DNA of 64,000 nucleotides from Absidia repens (GCA_002105175.1 MCGE01000009.1:1426001-1490000); one strand, 5' to 3'. Numbered from the stretch's first letter, positions 43,964 through 56,169 are shown. The notes: generated from the letters alone by a model not told the origin. Numbers and translations are program-made.

Positions 43964-45078
43964 CTTATTACCAATAATATATCTGGTACTCACTAGTTAT
44001 AATCAAATAACATATTTGGTACTCTCTATGTATTTTCAAGACTACAAGTCAAGTAAACAAAAAGAGTACATTTCAAATTCCGATTCAAGGGAAAATTATT
44101 TTTGACCCTCACTACAAATCTACTGCAAATCCATTCAAGCAAGGACAAGCAAACACTTATACACTATCCATTTGGTGTAAAATATAACTTGAACTTAACA
44201 AAAAGGTTAATACCACACCGTTTCGGCGTATATTATTACAACAAACCATTGTTGATAATGGGCTTGACTTGGCCAACCTATTTGGCCTAGGTGAATTGAT
44301 GGCGTGGGCCACTTCTGATTAATGCCGCAGCCACCGTCATCTCGTCGTCGACTTCTTCTTCTCCGATCTCCTCCACCTATCATTTTACTTCGCCCTTACA
44401 AATCTCGTCGACGACCAATTCCACTCCGCTCCTTTCCTTTTAGTATAAATAGCTCGACTTTTTTGTAATAAATTATTTTTCTTCAGTTTTTTCAGTTTTT
44501 ACTTTTTCTCAATTAAACTAAAAAGTCAGTACAAAAGGTTTTTTTTATAACCAACAAGTTATCAAGTCATTTCTATTTTGCTATAGAAATCTTTATTTAT
44601 TTTATTTTCAGAGTCAGCTATACTCTTTTTTATTTTTATTGAACCAGCTAAGGTCTATACTTCTACTTTATTTTATTTTATCAAGTTTTCTTTTTAAGAA
44701 CTTCTTTTATTTCAAGTTGGACTTTATCTACAAAAGTTCTGGTGCTCACTACTCGTTATCAAATACATATTTGGTGTGATACATATCTGGTGCTCTCTCT
44801 ATAAACAAAAGTCAATTCAGGGACCACAGAAAATCAAATTTCAAATTCCGTCCAGAGAAAAATAAATCGCTCTTGACTCACACTAAGAAAAGCCGTACCA
44901 CTAGGAAGAAAAATTAATCTATTACAAGACATATTTTGGTGCAAGATACTCTTCTAGCTATACCAAACTATACAAATAACATCAAAAACATCAAGACTAC
45001 CATAACATATTTGGTATTCACTTATAACAAAACTTAAAAACAGCCACAACACTTATTAACTCAAAAATACCCGTAACA
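43964..45078 (+). mobile_element. LTR relics, right arm
   Basis: Mirror of 34572-35686. It contains a truncated LTR fragment (43964 to about 44240) and a second LTR with TATAAATA at 44444-44451 ending at 45078. Confidence 0.6.
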
Positions 45079-45172
45079 GCTAAGAGCTGTCATGGAAACG
45101 AACAACGACAATTTCCTTGCTGCCGCCTTTGGCGTAACTGATGCTCTTGGTTGGGCAATGGAGGAATAAAGG
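45079..45172 (+). other. 94-bp internal region between two LTRs (right arm), TRIM-like
   Basis: Lies between an LTR ending CCGTAACA at 45078 and one beginning at 45173. It holds ATG GAA ACG ... to TAA, 26 codons, and a terminal polypurine tract. A TGG-type primer-binding site is not obvious just inside the upstream LTR. Confidence 0.5.
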
Positions 45173-45900
45173 TGTATAATTATTTTCTTTTTTTCTTTTA
45201 TTATCTTATTTTTATTGGTTCTTTCATATATATTATCTTCTCATCAAATTACTACCTCTGTCACGTACATAACACCTATCATGCACATAACACTTGTCAT
45301 GCACATAACACTTGTCAGGTACATGACACCCACTCGCCGCCACTTTATTTTTTAGTATAAATACCCCACCTTTCCCCCGCCAATTCTCTTTTTCTTTAGT
45401 TAATTATTATCATATATTTATCTCAATCTTTTTTATATAAAATTCAGTACAAAGGTTTTTAACCACCAAATCACTGTCTTATTTTTATTTTGTTTCTATC
45501 GTCTATATAGAAACTTTCTCTTATTTTTTTGTGACTACAAGTCCTCTTTTTATTTTATTTTTACTGTGTGTTATACACTTATTTTTATTGAACCAACAAA
45601 GGTCAATACTTTTCTTTTTATTTTATTTTACTCTTTCAAGTTTATTTTTTATAAACTTTCTCTACAGTTGGACTTTATCTACAAAAGTTCTGGTGCTCAC
45701 TACTATCAAATCTATTTTTGTCCGATTCAGGAACAAAATATTTCAAATTCCGCCGAAGGAAGAAAATTATTTTTCAAAGCTCCAAACGATCAAAGCTACA
45801 CCAAAGGATCACTCAAGACATCCTATTTAACCCAGAAAAACATAAAAAACCTACAAAAACACAATCCAGTTGGACTAAAATCACAAATTTAGCCGCAACA
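45173..45900 (+). mobile_element. older LTR beside tRNA-Gln, intact in the right arm (728 bp)
   Basis: TG...CA-ended LTR: starts TGTATAATTATTTTC directly after a polypurine tract, has a TATAAATA box at 45356-45363 and ends AAATTTAGCCGCAACA at 45900. The retrotransposon that split the left copy is absent, so this is the pre-insertion allele of the target site (CCTA at about 45850). Confidence 0.7.
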
Positions 45901-45964
45901 GAGCCCAACATTTGAGAGAAAAGACAAAAAGTTAACCGACATGTGTCGTGTGGACAAAAGATGA

Positions 45965-46036
45965 AGGTCGCACCGAGAATCGAACTCGGGCTGCCAGATT
46001 CAAAGTCTGGAGTCATAACCATTAGACCATGCAACC
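45965..46036 (-). tRNA. tRNA-Gln (anticodon TTG), right-arm copy
   Basis: Mirror of 25660-25731. The fold and anticodon are the same; the D arm reads AATGGTTATGAC instead of AATGGCTATGAC. The stems are intact, so both copies look functional. The nearest LTR end (45900) lies 64 bp beyond its 3' end. Confidence 0.95.
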
Positions 46037-46722
46037 ATATGTTTTTGCGAAATCGAAATGTAGTATATATTCCCCACTTTACCATTTTGATCCCCGCTCG
46101 CTTTCTCATTGGTTATCTTATTCCCCCGTCCTTCCTTTTTTTATTTTTTTTTATTTTTTTTTGACTCCTTTTTCTTTCGCTTTTCTTTTTTTTTATTTTT
46201 TTTGACTCCTTTTTCTTTCGCTTTTCTTTTTTTTTATTCTCATTCCCCTCATTCCCCTCATTCTTCCCCCTTCCTTTTTCTACTTTGTTTCCCTCTATGC
46301 ACGACCTCGCTACTCACCTGTACACCATTATCGTTACATAATGTCACCACCCTCACCACAATTATGAACTGCCCCCCCCATCGACAACCATACTGTTCAT
46401 GATATGTTCGTTCACGTTTATTCCCCTATTCAATGATAGTATTAGTTCCACTAGAATAGAGTGTATGCGTGTATGTGACGAAGGCAATGATAGTTAGGAT
46501 AAATAGCTGGAACAATCTTTTTAATAAAAAAAACAACTCTCTCTTCCTCCATTTTTTTACCTTTACCCATCCCTTCATCAGGTGTGTATTTAACGATTGC
46601 AGGTGGTTCTGTAGAGATCGATCAGACAATTGACAACTTCCAATTTTTTTATCACTCTAGCCTCTCAAACTGGTGAGACTACCAGGGGACTATTTACCAA
46701 GAACTCTGACGCTACAAGTGAA

Positions 46723-47427
46723 ATGAACGATTCAAAAGCTGCCCACTTCATTGGGGAGCCGGACACATTTTCTAGAAACATGCCTGCCAATTGGATCAAA
46801 ACCTTGGACAGAATCCGCAAAACGATTAAAATGACCGATGACGAAGCTATACTCATGGCAATCACCCATCTACGGGGAAAGGCAGTCAGATGGTGGGAGG
46901 CAAACGAAGACAACATCACAAACTGGGACCAATTCGTCAAGGAATTCAAGAAACAATATACACCCTCCGACTCAAACAACGACGAACTATGGGACATAAT
47001 GGAAAATTACAAACAAGGTGAAAAACAATCTGTGGACGATCTGATTCTTGCACTATCTGAATTGTATAACAAATTGGAAATCGTCGACGAACGACTGCAC
47101 ATCAGACGTTTCCTTCGGGCCCTACACCCTTCCATCGCTTACGAAGTGGAATCCAAAGGACCATTCAAGACTATGAAAACTGCCGGTGACACCGCAAGAC
47201 GTATCGAAGCATTACACCGAAAGTACGACAATTACGAACACCAATCTCCCTCTTCCTCCATTTTTTTACCTTTACCCATTCCTTCATCAGGTGTGTATTT
47301 AACGATTGCAGGTGGTTCTGTTGAGATCGATCAGACAATTGACAACTTCCAATTCTTTTATCACTCTAGCCTCTCAGTTTTGATACGTTGCGTAGTGGTA
47401 TATGAACCAATCCCTCCATTTTCCTGA
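46723..47427 (+). pseudogene. Ty3/gypsy-type gag fragment, right-arm copy
   Basis: Mirror of 24270-24974 with the same predicted protein; ATG at 46723. The flanking direct repeats are at about 46535-46668 and 47242-47376. The open frame extends upstream to 46630 without an ATG. Confidence 0.6.
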
Positions 47428-47429
47428 AC

Positions 47430-48790
47430 GGACCTTGTCTCTTTTTATTTTCTTTAGTTTATCTTTATATTTAGTATATACATTTATATTTATTATCGTC
47501 ACTTAGTTTTTATCCTTTTATTCTTTATATTCTTTTATTTATTTATTTATTTTAGTCGATGTTTATCGTTTTATTTATTTTATTTTTACAGATCGCCGCT
47601 CTAATCTCGATTATTTATGACAGATGGACGGTCGATTCTAATAAACTCAAGCTTTTTCTGGTATTTTATTTTTATTATTAACTCTGTCAACCGCAAGACT
47701 GCCTCCCCTTTATACAACAATTATTCAAAACAGTACGAACACGAACAGAATCGTTGATTGGATAAATTGTAAAGAAGAAAGAAGACGCAAGAACGAAGAA
47801 GAAGACAAGAAGAACGAATAATCAAGCTTAAATACCATACGTCTCAGCTTTGACAAATTGGAAGGTGATATGTATTTTGCGGTCAAGTGGAGAAGCAATA
47901 TCATTCGGCCCGTATTTGTTGGACGGTGATTGGCTCTCTACTGACAGACTGCTGGTTTTGAATTCTATTTATTTTGGTCGCGAACCTTTATTTTTATTTC
48001 TTTTCCTTTTTCCTTTTCTCTTCTCACCTTTTCCCATTCATTCATTTTGACATTGTCTCAGTTCCCATCTTTTAGCTCATCTTCATTTACTACATCGACC
48101 TAGTTCCCTGTTTTTGTTACTTATTCTATTTGCATTGTTTCAGTTCCCAATACTTTTATATTATTGTTTCTATTTTATTTTTACACTACTTGAATTAGCG
48201 ACACCAGTAACTCCCCCAACTCATTCTTTTTATTCTAGTATTTAGTATTTCCATCTTGACGATTTGAAATAAAAAACAACTCTTTTCCCTCTCTACCTTT
48301 TTTTATATATTATTTTTTGACTTGCTTTATATTGTTTGTTGGCGTTTCTCTCCTTCTCTTGTTATTCCCTATCTATTCTCTCTTTGATACGGAATATTGG
48401 CTCTTATTAATAGAATACTTACTAGATTGAACATCAGAAGAGTAAGATATTCAGTGCTCTGTATAGATAAAGGACCTGTTGTATTTGTGATACCCAAACC
48501 TATTTCCCTTCTTCCACATCTTTATTTATTTATACCCCGCTCCGCATTTCTTTCACTTTGACATTTTGACAGGTACTACCCTATACCTTATTTTATTCAT
48601 ACTTCATCACCCGCTAAATTACTTCCCCAACATCACTTCAGATTATCCCAAATTGTAACCATTTCACTATGACTCACCTAGCTATAGAAAAGATATAAAT
48701 ATGACATGTTTGAATATTAAATAAAAAGAGTAACCAATTGTATCACTTACTTGTATCTTTTGCGTGTATTTCAGGACCTTCTATATATCA
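47430..48790. other. right-arm stretch without a gene
   Basis: Mirror of 22911-24265; pyrimidine-rich on the plus strand. No supported gene. Confidence 0.4.
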
Positions 48791-49145
48791 ATTATTAACA
48801 AGTAGTATATGAACTCAGCGGACATTAATGTCCGATCTTTAGAATAAAATATTTTGACAATAAAGAAACATCCATTCACAAAATTTTATGAATCAATTGT
48901 TTTAGTTTAGTAAATTATGTGGAATTAATTTGGAGTTTTGTTAAAAATAAGAAGAAAAAAATAAAAAGGTTTAAAAAGGGGTCATTTTCCTTATTTGGAG
49001 TGCGGACACAAATGTCCGCTCATAAAACATGACATAAAAACTGCAAAACAAAAGATAAATTTATTTTGTTTTTAAAAACATAGCAATTCGATCATCTAAA
49101 TTAATACGAAATATTTTTTTCGGTCCATGCTTTTTCGAAATGAAT

Positions 49146-49546
49146 TTACCAGCACTCAACACGAAGGGGAATATCGGTGGTACAAATGCTTGCGAACTCA
49201 GTTTTGGTTGAGCATGTTGAACACTTTCGACGGATATTGTTACCACTAGCCAATTTACCCAACTTGACTGACTTGTGGAAGTTCATTGCACTTGACTGCT
49301 GCATTTGACGCTCTGCTTTCCTCTGATCCGTCACAAATTTCAATCTGCCTTCCGCAAGCTTGTACTTGGAAGCATTGTGCTTGATAGAAGCTCCATGGCG
49401 ATGGCACTTTTTATAAGCACTGAATGCGTTCACCTCTGCAATACCCAAAAAGAAAGCAAGCGTTTGTATTTCCCAACGATAACTTTTCATAATATCATGG
49501 AAGTTGTTGAGGTTATCACGACGGTTATTGGCGATGTCAACCGCAC
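49146..49546 (-). pseudogene. C-terminal piggyBac transposase fragment, right-arm copy
   Basis: The encoded peptide is the same as at 22159-22559, from VDIANNRRDNLNNF through the cysteine-rich tail. No catalytic region upstream. Confidence 0.7.
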
Positions 49547-49621
49547 CTAAAAAAAAAAATTAATCATGCAGATCTTCTTGTCATCTTCGGTATGGACGTC
49601 TCCATTGTCCGCTTGGTCAGT

Positions 49622-49918
49622 TTATGCTTCTTCGGGAGCGGTTTCAGTTTCTTCGGATGCAGTTCCGTCTTCGACAGGACCAACGTACTTGATACTGTTG
49701 CCAAGAAGTGTATAAACCTTGTCTGGAAGCACATCCAGCACGACTTTGTAGACAACTTTCTGTTCCTCATTAGTATATCGCGCGATCGTACGACGACAAC
49801 GAGGACTGTTGAAATCGTACAGGCCTGTAAGGCGGTCAGGGGCGTCGGTTTTACGCAAAAAGCGAGCGGAAACTTTGACCTTACTGTTGGCATTAAGGTG
49901 TCTACTGATTCTGGGCAT
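49622..49918 (-). CDS. short ORF in the piggyBac-like element, right-arm copy
   Basis: Same 98-residue product as 21787-22083, ATG at 49916-49918. Unknown function. Confidence 0.4.
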   Translation of the reverse strand: MPRISRHLNANSKVKVSARFLRKTDAPDRLTGLYDFNSPRCRRTIARYTNEEQKVVYKVVLDVLPDKVYTLLGNSIKYVGPVEDGTASEETETAPEEA

Positions 49919-50714
49919 TTTCTTTTTTTTTCGGAGATCGCGATGAGATGATGAGGATGTAGATCTGTAAAGAACAAAGCTATTTGAAAACGGAAAAAAC
50001 GGTATTATTCTACACGTTACAGCCATTGTCATATATTATGGTCAAAGAATTCCAGCCAATAAAAGTGTTTCAAAAATCGATTTTTATTAGCGGACATTTG
50101 TGTCCGATTCATATACTACTTGTTAATAAAAGCAAATTCCAAACGTCTCAGTTTTTTGTCAAATCTTGGCCCTCGAATTCTGTTGGTGTGCCTGTAGTCT
50201 TACCAGCCCTTGGGAAGCGCTCGGTGAAGCGTAAGTCCGTTTCCCGAAAAAAGGTTACACAAAGAAATACTAGACCTTTTTTCCATGATTGTTTTTCCCT
50301 TCCTTTTTTATACAATGCCTAATTAGACCAACAATAACAAATAGTTATTTGATATAAATAGTGTATTTTATTGAATGATAAAAAAGGACAATCATCTTTA
50401 ACTATCTTTTACTATTCTAAATTTACTGTCCCAGTAACCCAACTATATATATACCCTCCGATTTGACATTTTGGTCAGTTTGGAGGTGATAGAGATAGTA
50501 GAGTCAGGGGTATTCTTCCAAAAAGGGTAATAGGTCAATACTTTAGCTTACAATATATTAATAAAGTATGTAGAGAAAGTCACAAGTAGATTTAGATATA
50601 GAATATAAATTATATGTTTATTGAAAGATAAAATATATAGATATTTATACTATTTCTACTTGATCGTTATTTAAAATAGGGAACAAATAAGAAAAAAGGT
50701 TACTGATGAAATAT

Positions 50715-51020
50715 ATAAACTATTGTGAAATAGCGTATATAAAAAAAAAAAAAGTAAGTGAGATTCTTGTATATGGTTTTTATCAATAAAAATATCACTC
50801 TTTATATACTATATCTTACATTTCCTTGGAAATAGATATTACATGGGTTTATTATTATTATTACTTTTTATCATCATCATTATTTTTATTATAATCGTAT
50901 GACGTTCTGATATTAGGTGTATGATGATACGGTTGATATTATTGCAAGGGTATTTTCTTTTCTTTTCTTCTATTTTATGGGATCTAATGATTTTATGAAG
51001 TGAATCATCGTTTTCTTTTC
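50715..51020 (-). repeat. dispersed repeat family E, right-arm outer copy
   Basis: Mirror of 20685-20990. Confidence 0.6.
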
Positions 51021-51514
51021 TTCCAATATCCCCCTTAAACTGCCCGCCACACACCCTAAAAATTCAATAAATCCGGAATAGCTCGACCGCGGAGCCTGCC
51101 AAAAGCAGTAATTTCGCTATAGGCTTTCCAAACCAATAAAAGAATAATATGCAGAATAGTCTACCGCAATAGAATAGTATGTAGAATAGTCTACCGCAAT
51201 AGAATAGTATGTACAATAGCCTGTCACAGTAGAATAGCTTTGCCAGTCCATGGTTCATTGCAAAATAAAAAAGCTTTTATTGAATAATGATACGTAGTCA
51301 ATACTATACTAAAAGGAAAGAAGATGTAAAAATAGGGGGCCGCTAATAGTAGCTGAGAGACGTGCGAATCTAGATGAATGGTGTAGAAGAAGGAACGATG
51401 TACGATGTACGATAAAAAAGGGATTTCTAAAAGGGATCTCTATAAATGGCGATCTCCAAACTTTTAATGAAGCTTAAACAAACATTTATTTCAAACAAAG
51501 ACAAGGTTTAAGGA

Positions 51515-51675
51515 AGCAGATATATGTTTTATTGAAGAAAAGAGATATATACATGTACTAAGCTAATCAAGACAATTCCCCAAGATTCTAGAATCAAAAT
51601 GAAAGGGTTTCCCCATGCTTCTTGAAATCCTTTTCTAAAACCCTTCTAAACTATTTCTAAACAGAAAGCCAAAAC
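51515..51675 (-). repeat. dispersed repeat family D, right arm outer copy
   Basis: Mirror of 20030-20200; core GGGTTTCCCCATGCTTC near 51605. Confidence 0.6.
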
Positions 51676-52408
51676 CACCAGGTCCACAATGAGCCAAAAC
51701 AGTGAACAGATGTTGGCTCATTCCCGTTGACTTGTCTTTTTTTTTTTTTTTTTTTTTTTTTTTTGGATGTGCGCTCCCATTTTTTTTTTTTGGATCAACA
51801 ATGCAGACTGCCGGCGGCGGCGGTTGAATTCACACCCATCTGGCTTTACAGCCTGCAAAATCCAATTAACCTGCAATATACTCTTCTTCGCTTTATATAA
51901 AACGAACTACGAAACCGTTCAACTTCAAATTTTCCATGCATCTTTAGAAATATTATACAATCATTTTTTGCCACCAAACCAACCATCCATCTCTCATACA
52001 ATTAATTGCACAATGCTCTAAAGTTTACGCCTATAAGCTCACAGCTAAAGCTACAGCCATAATAACCGCCTCATACGCTATAGCCATAGCCGCCATTCAA
52101 ACACACATTTTTACTTGGACATCAAAATTCACTTGGCCTCCTCACCATTTTACCTTTGTCTCTTCCAATATCCCCTTAAACTGCCCGCCACACACCCTAA
52201 AATTCAATAAATCCGGAATAGCTCGACCGCGGAGCGCGCGGCTTCGCCGCGCTTTTGCCAAAAGCTTCGGAGAAGCATCCTTTCAAACCCGAAAAGTTTT
52301 TTTGAACTCCGCGCCCAGTAAACGGCTGTTATTGCTGTTTCTAAATGGTCATTTAAGATAAAAAGGCAAAAAAGATAGAATTAAGTGAAATCGTGGGTTG
52401 AAAGTTAA

Positions 52409-53037
52409 AATAGACACTCCATAGTAATTTGAGCTCCAAATTAGCAGACGGAGAATGGGTTTATCCGGCCGGGAGTGGTACCGATCGACGCGCAATTGTT
52501 TAGAGTATGTTACACATAAGTTTAAGATTCATCGGCGACATTTTCGTAAATCGAAAAGTGGCTTTAAATGTCTAACTTTATACGTAGTTTAGATACAGAG
52601 ACGTATAGTACGTTACACCAATCGAAAGTGCTTGTAAAACTACATATTCTGATGTAGTTTCAAAGTTATTCGAGTTGAATTAACAAATTTATAACTTTAT
52701 TTCTGGAAAATGAGAAAATGACAATTCAGGTTTTCATTATTTTTTTTTACTAATTTTAGACTTATTGAAAGATTAAAGTTGTCGGAACGGGTTCCAAATT
52801 TCAGGAACAAACGTCCGTGCGCAGATCGACACAGGGAACACAAATAGAATAGATCGTCATCAGGGTCTTCAGTCGTCATTTATAGCCATTTTCTGTTTAC
52901 CAAAAATGTCGGCCGATAAATCTTAAACTTATGTGTAACATCCTCTAAACAATTGTGCGTCGGTCGGTACTCTCTCGACGGATAAACCCATTATCCGACT
53001 ACTAATTTGGAATTCAAATTACTATGGAAGGTCTATT
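52409..53037. mobile_element. TTAA-flanked fold-back element, right-arm copy
   Basis: Mirror copy of 18654-19287 with TTAA at 52405-52408 and 53038-53041. It is a few bases shorter, for example a small deletion where the left copy reads GTCGGCCGACATTTTT-like sequence and this one reads CGGCGACATTTTCG. Confidence 0.65.
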
Positions 53038-53065
53038 TTAACCTTGATCCGGTTGCATTAATAAA

Positions 53066-53285
53066 GTTACTTTATTCAGTCTCGTATTCATCACACCCAC
53101 CATTGCTACTCTATATAATCCACTCAAGTGCGAAATGTAGATGAGACGGACAACAAAACAATATGTAATAGATTTTTTTTTAGTACAAGCACATGCCTTT
53201 CTTCCACACATAAATATACCCATACCGGGTTTTTACTCCTGCCCGTTCAACGAGACAATAAAAGGCGTGAAAGAGATGAGAATAC
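53066..53285. other. right flank immediately outside the palindrome
   Basis: Unique relative to the left flank. It contains CGTTCAACGAGACAATAAAA near 53243, a diverged version of the family-D downstream sequence. No gene. Confidence 0.4.
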
Positions 53286-53289
53286 AAGA

Positions 53290-53500
53290 CATGTTAATTC
53301 AGATATGTATAAATTATAAACTATGACAACAACACTAACCTAAGCTAATGGCACTTTTCTAAGATGAAGGCTAATCTATTGGCGGTTCGAAATCACGAAT
53401 TCAAAATGAAAGGGTTTCCCTTGATGTTTGTTTTGCATTTTTTATAATGCCCCCAATCCGAGTACTAACACTAATCCTAGATTGCCAGCAACCCAATGAG
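53290..53500 (-). repeat. dispersed repeat family D, right-flank copy 1
   Basis: Core AAAGGGTTTCCCTTGATGTT near 53408 with AACACTAATCCTAGATTGCC after it. Diverged; one C of the GTTTCCCC core is lost. Confidence 0.55.
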
Positions 53501-54369
53501 CCATTCCATCATATCATTCAGACTTCCATGAAGGAAAAAAGAAGAAAAGGAAGAAAAGAGATGGAACAAAATTGCTGCCAAAAAAATAGAAATCTTGTGT
53601 GCGGAGACTGAATTGATTTTTTTACACCTGCACTACCCTATATTTCTTTTTCAACACACACAGTCAGTAAAGAAAACTCTGATCCCCAGTAAATCGATCG
53701 ATTTATCTACGGATAGCCAAGTTACACCCATAGCCTCAAAATACCATTCTTCAGTTACATCCACAGCCCCAAATATGACTTCCTCCTTTTCCCGTATTTT
53801 ATTATAAAAATCCTTCCATCATTTTATTCAATAAAACCATACAGTATCTGTTATAAAACTTATTTTATACAGTAACGCCTTCTTATTTCTGTTTATTAAT
53901 TATTACAATTATCCATTTTATTGATACGGAGTATTAGTTGTTATTTATAGAATATACTTACTACTAGTAAGGATGGCGGTTGGGACAGTGAAATGGTGAT
54001 ATTTGGGATGGGATAATGGGATGTGACAAAATGCCATCTTTGTCTACTAGAATCGAACACTTCAGAAAAGTAAGTCTATTCAGTGATCAGTGTTAGAAAA
54101 AGGACTTTACTGTATAAGTCAGTTGTTAATAAAAGCAAATTCCACACGTCTCATTTTAGGTAATGGGAGCTTCCTTTTAAGGGCATTGATTTTCACTTTT
54201 CTCACTTTAGAAAAATGAGAAATTTGACAGTTTTTATTTCCTTTGCATTGTGCCTTATTCACAACAATGCCACACTTTATTTTATTTTATTGCTGAATTT
54301 ATAAAGGCATCTTTTTTTTTCCCAAGGAAAAATTATATTTTTCTTCACTATTTTCGCCTCATTGAGGTC

Positions 54370-54540
54370 CTACTGGACTTGGGTTACTGTCAGGCTTAGT
54401 TTAGAAGGAGTTTCAGATCAGGGATTACAAGATGGATGGGGAAACCTTTTCATTTTGAATTTAGGATCGTTGGAGGAGGTGATCTTGATTAGCGTAGTTT
54501 GTATCTTCGCTTCAATAAAACGTATTTTTATTTAAATGGA
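54370..54540 (+). repeat. dispersed repeat family D, right-flank copy 2
   Basis: Core GATGGGGAAACCTTTTCATT near 54434, then GAATTTAGGATCGTTGGAGG. Closest to the 20030-20200 copy by its AATAAAA-rich continuation. Confidence 0.55.
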
Positions 54541-55265
54541 GCGTGTCCTTGCTTTAATAAAATGTGTCTTTGTTTCAATGGCGAGTACTTCATTATAAAA
54601 AGTCGTTTTCGCAGATCCCTTGTAGAAATCCCTCTTAACAATCACTTTTATGTTGGAGTGGAGCGAATGTTATCGCTTTGTGTTGGCCTTCATGGTCCAA
54701 TAACGAAGCATGACACATCGGTGTACTCAAAAAAAAAAAGAAAAAAAAAAAACGAGCAAGCTTTTACATTTGCTTTTTTTCTTCATCCCCCAACATCGTC
54801 TAGTTCTTCATTTCCGATTTAAGGTCAGTATGGACGATTTGAAGCCTTCGCCAGCATTCTTTAGTTCTAGTTTTGTAGTCATTTTATGCATATCTGGGAA
54901 AAAACAGTTGTATGCCTCGAGTATGATGCTCTAAGAAATTCCTGTGGAGGTTCCTTTCTTATATTATTCCTCCTTTTTTTTTTTTTTTTTACATCGTTCC
55001 TCTAGATTAGTACCCCTCTAACTATTGTTGCATCTTGTTCGCATCCCATCTCTTTTAGTATAATGTTGGTTTATATTATTCCATGCCTTTTTTTATTTTT
55101 ATTTTGCTATATACAATGGATGTGTCTCGTATTTCTGGTTCCTGCCAAAGCAATATATATGAAATATTCTATGCTTCCATCTTTGGTACATACAACTTAA
55201 AAAACTATCTAGTTGCCAGCCGGATGTTATATCATTTATTATATCTTATGAAAACATTTATACTC
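54541..55265. other. right-flank region without a gene
   Basis: AT-rich, with A/T homopolymers (for example around 54728-54752 and 54968-54990). Short open frames have no coding character. Confidence 0.4.
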
Positions 55266-55269
55266 ACAC

Positions 55270-55375
55270 ATAGGGCACGTAACAATACTAATACCTTAGT
55301 GGAACGGTACCAGTAGTAGATATTCGTATTGATCAATACCTGTTAGTAGGATTAGGAATACCCTTTAACAAGACC
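55270..55375. mobile_element. decayed hAT-like relic
   Basis: ATAGGGCACGTAACAATACT, then CCTTAGTGGAACGGTACCAG and GTATTGATCAATACCTGTTA match the internal motifs of the 41524 element with many changes. Confidence 0.5.
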
Positions 55376-55729
55376 TATCTCCGCACATAGTATAGATGTT
55401 ATTGTCAAATCCATAAATGGGTCATTCTTTATTTATTCTCATACTTTAAATCAAATAAAATGCCATAAACACGTTTCACTATACTGTGTATTCTGAAAAA
55501 TGGATGACAAGCACTTCGCATCTGAACTATATTGAGCATCCCTATCTGGATTCAAAAGAAGAGAAGAAAGGAAGAAATTAAGCCCCACCCAAAAATCATA
55601 TATAAACCAACAGTGTGTCATTATTTATGTATATATATTCACACATTACATTGTCACATTGAATTCGCACATCATTTACATACTATCTTCACCATACGAA
55701 TCCCCGCCCTTACATATAGTTAATTACCC

Positions 55730-56169
55730 AGTAATTTTTTAAAAAAGTATGGATACCCCACTTTTCCGCCTCACATTTTGAAATCTTCAGTTAGTTCTTC
55801 TCTTATTATATTTATCAACTCAATCTTTATATAAAATTCGGTACCATGGTTTCTAACCATTTTGATTTATATAAAAACTTGCTTTTTATTTTATCACAAA
55901 TTTCTTCTTTGACTCTATAGTAATTTTTTTTTTCAACCCTACTTTGGTATTCAGAAATCAATTTTTATTTTCATATTTTATTATCTTTATTTTGACAGCA
56001 GGTCATCAACTTAGTTTTTTTATTTTGATTGTATCTCAATTAGAAATAACTGCCCCTGAACGAATTTTAAAAATTACCGTTCTATCTGGTGCTCTCTTAC
56101 ATAAAAGATTATAGAAACAACAAAAACACAACCCAGTTATTCTAAAATAACAAAATTTAGCCGTAACAT
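55730..56169 (+). mobile_element. solo LTR fragment related to the tRNA-adjacent LTR
   Basis: Similar to 45350-45900: GTATGGATACCCCACTTTTC, AACTCAATCTTTATATAAAA, TTGGTATTCAGAAATC-type sequence, GGTGCTCTCTTACATAAAAG and a terminal AAATTTAGCCGTAACA at 56154-56169. The 5' part is missing. No tRNA was found next to it. Confidence 0.6.

Larger units (their letters stand above)
48799..50122 (-). mobile_element. truncated piggyBac-like element, right-arm copy
   Basis: Mirror of 21584-22906, with TTAA at 48795-48798 and 50123-50126. It contains the same two coding pieces on the minus strand (98-aa ORF about 49622-49918 and transposase C-terminus about 49146-49546), with the same predicted protein sequences as the left-arm copy. 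Confidence 0.8.
40382..53065 (-). repeat. right arm of the 34.4-kb palindrome
   Basis: Mirror image of 18626-38406. After removal of the hAT-like insertion and its target duplication this arm is 11821 bp, against 11825 bp for the left arm. The outer end (TTTATTAATGCAACCGG in the left-arm reading) stops at 53065; beyond it the sequences on the two sides are unrelated. The inner end abuts the Tc1 element at its TA duplication. Confidence 0.93.

Noticed and set aside
18626..53065. Palindrome as a fold-back read or assembly artefact
   Set aside because: A missed-adapter artefact would give identical arms and no spacer. Here each arm has a private insertion with target duplication, base differences exist (for example in tRNA-Gln), and a complete transposon sits between. 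It still deserves read-level confirmation.
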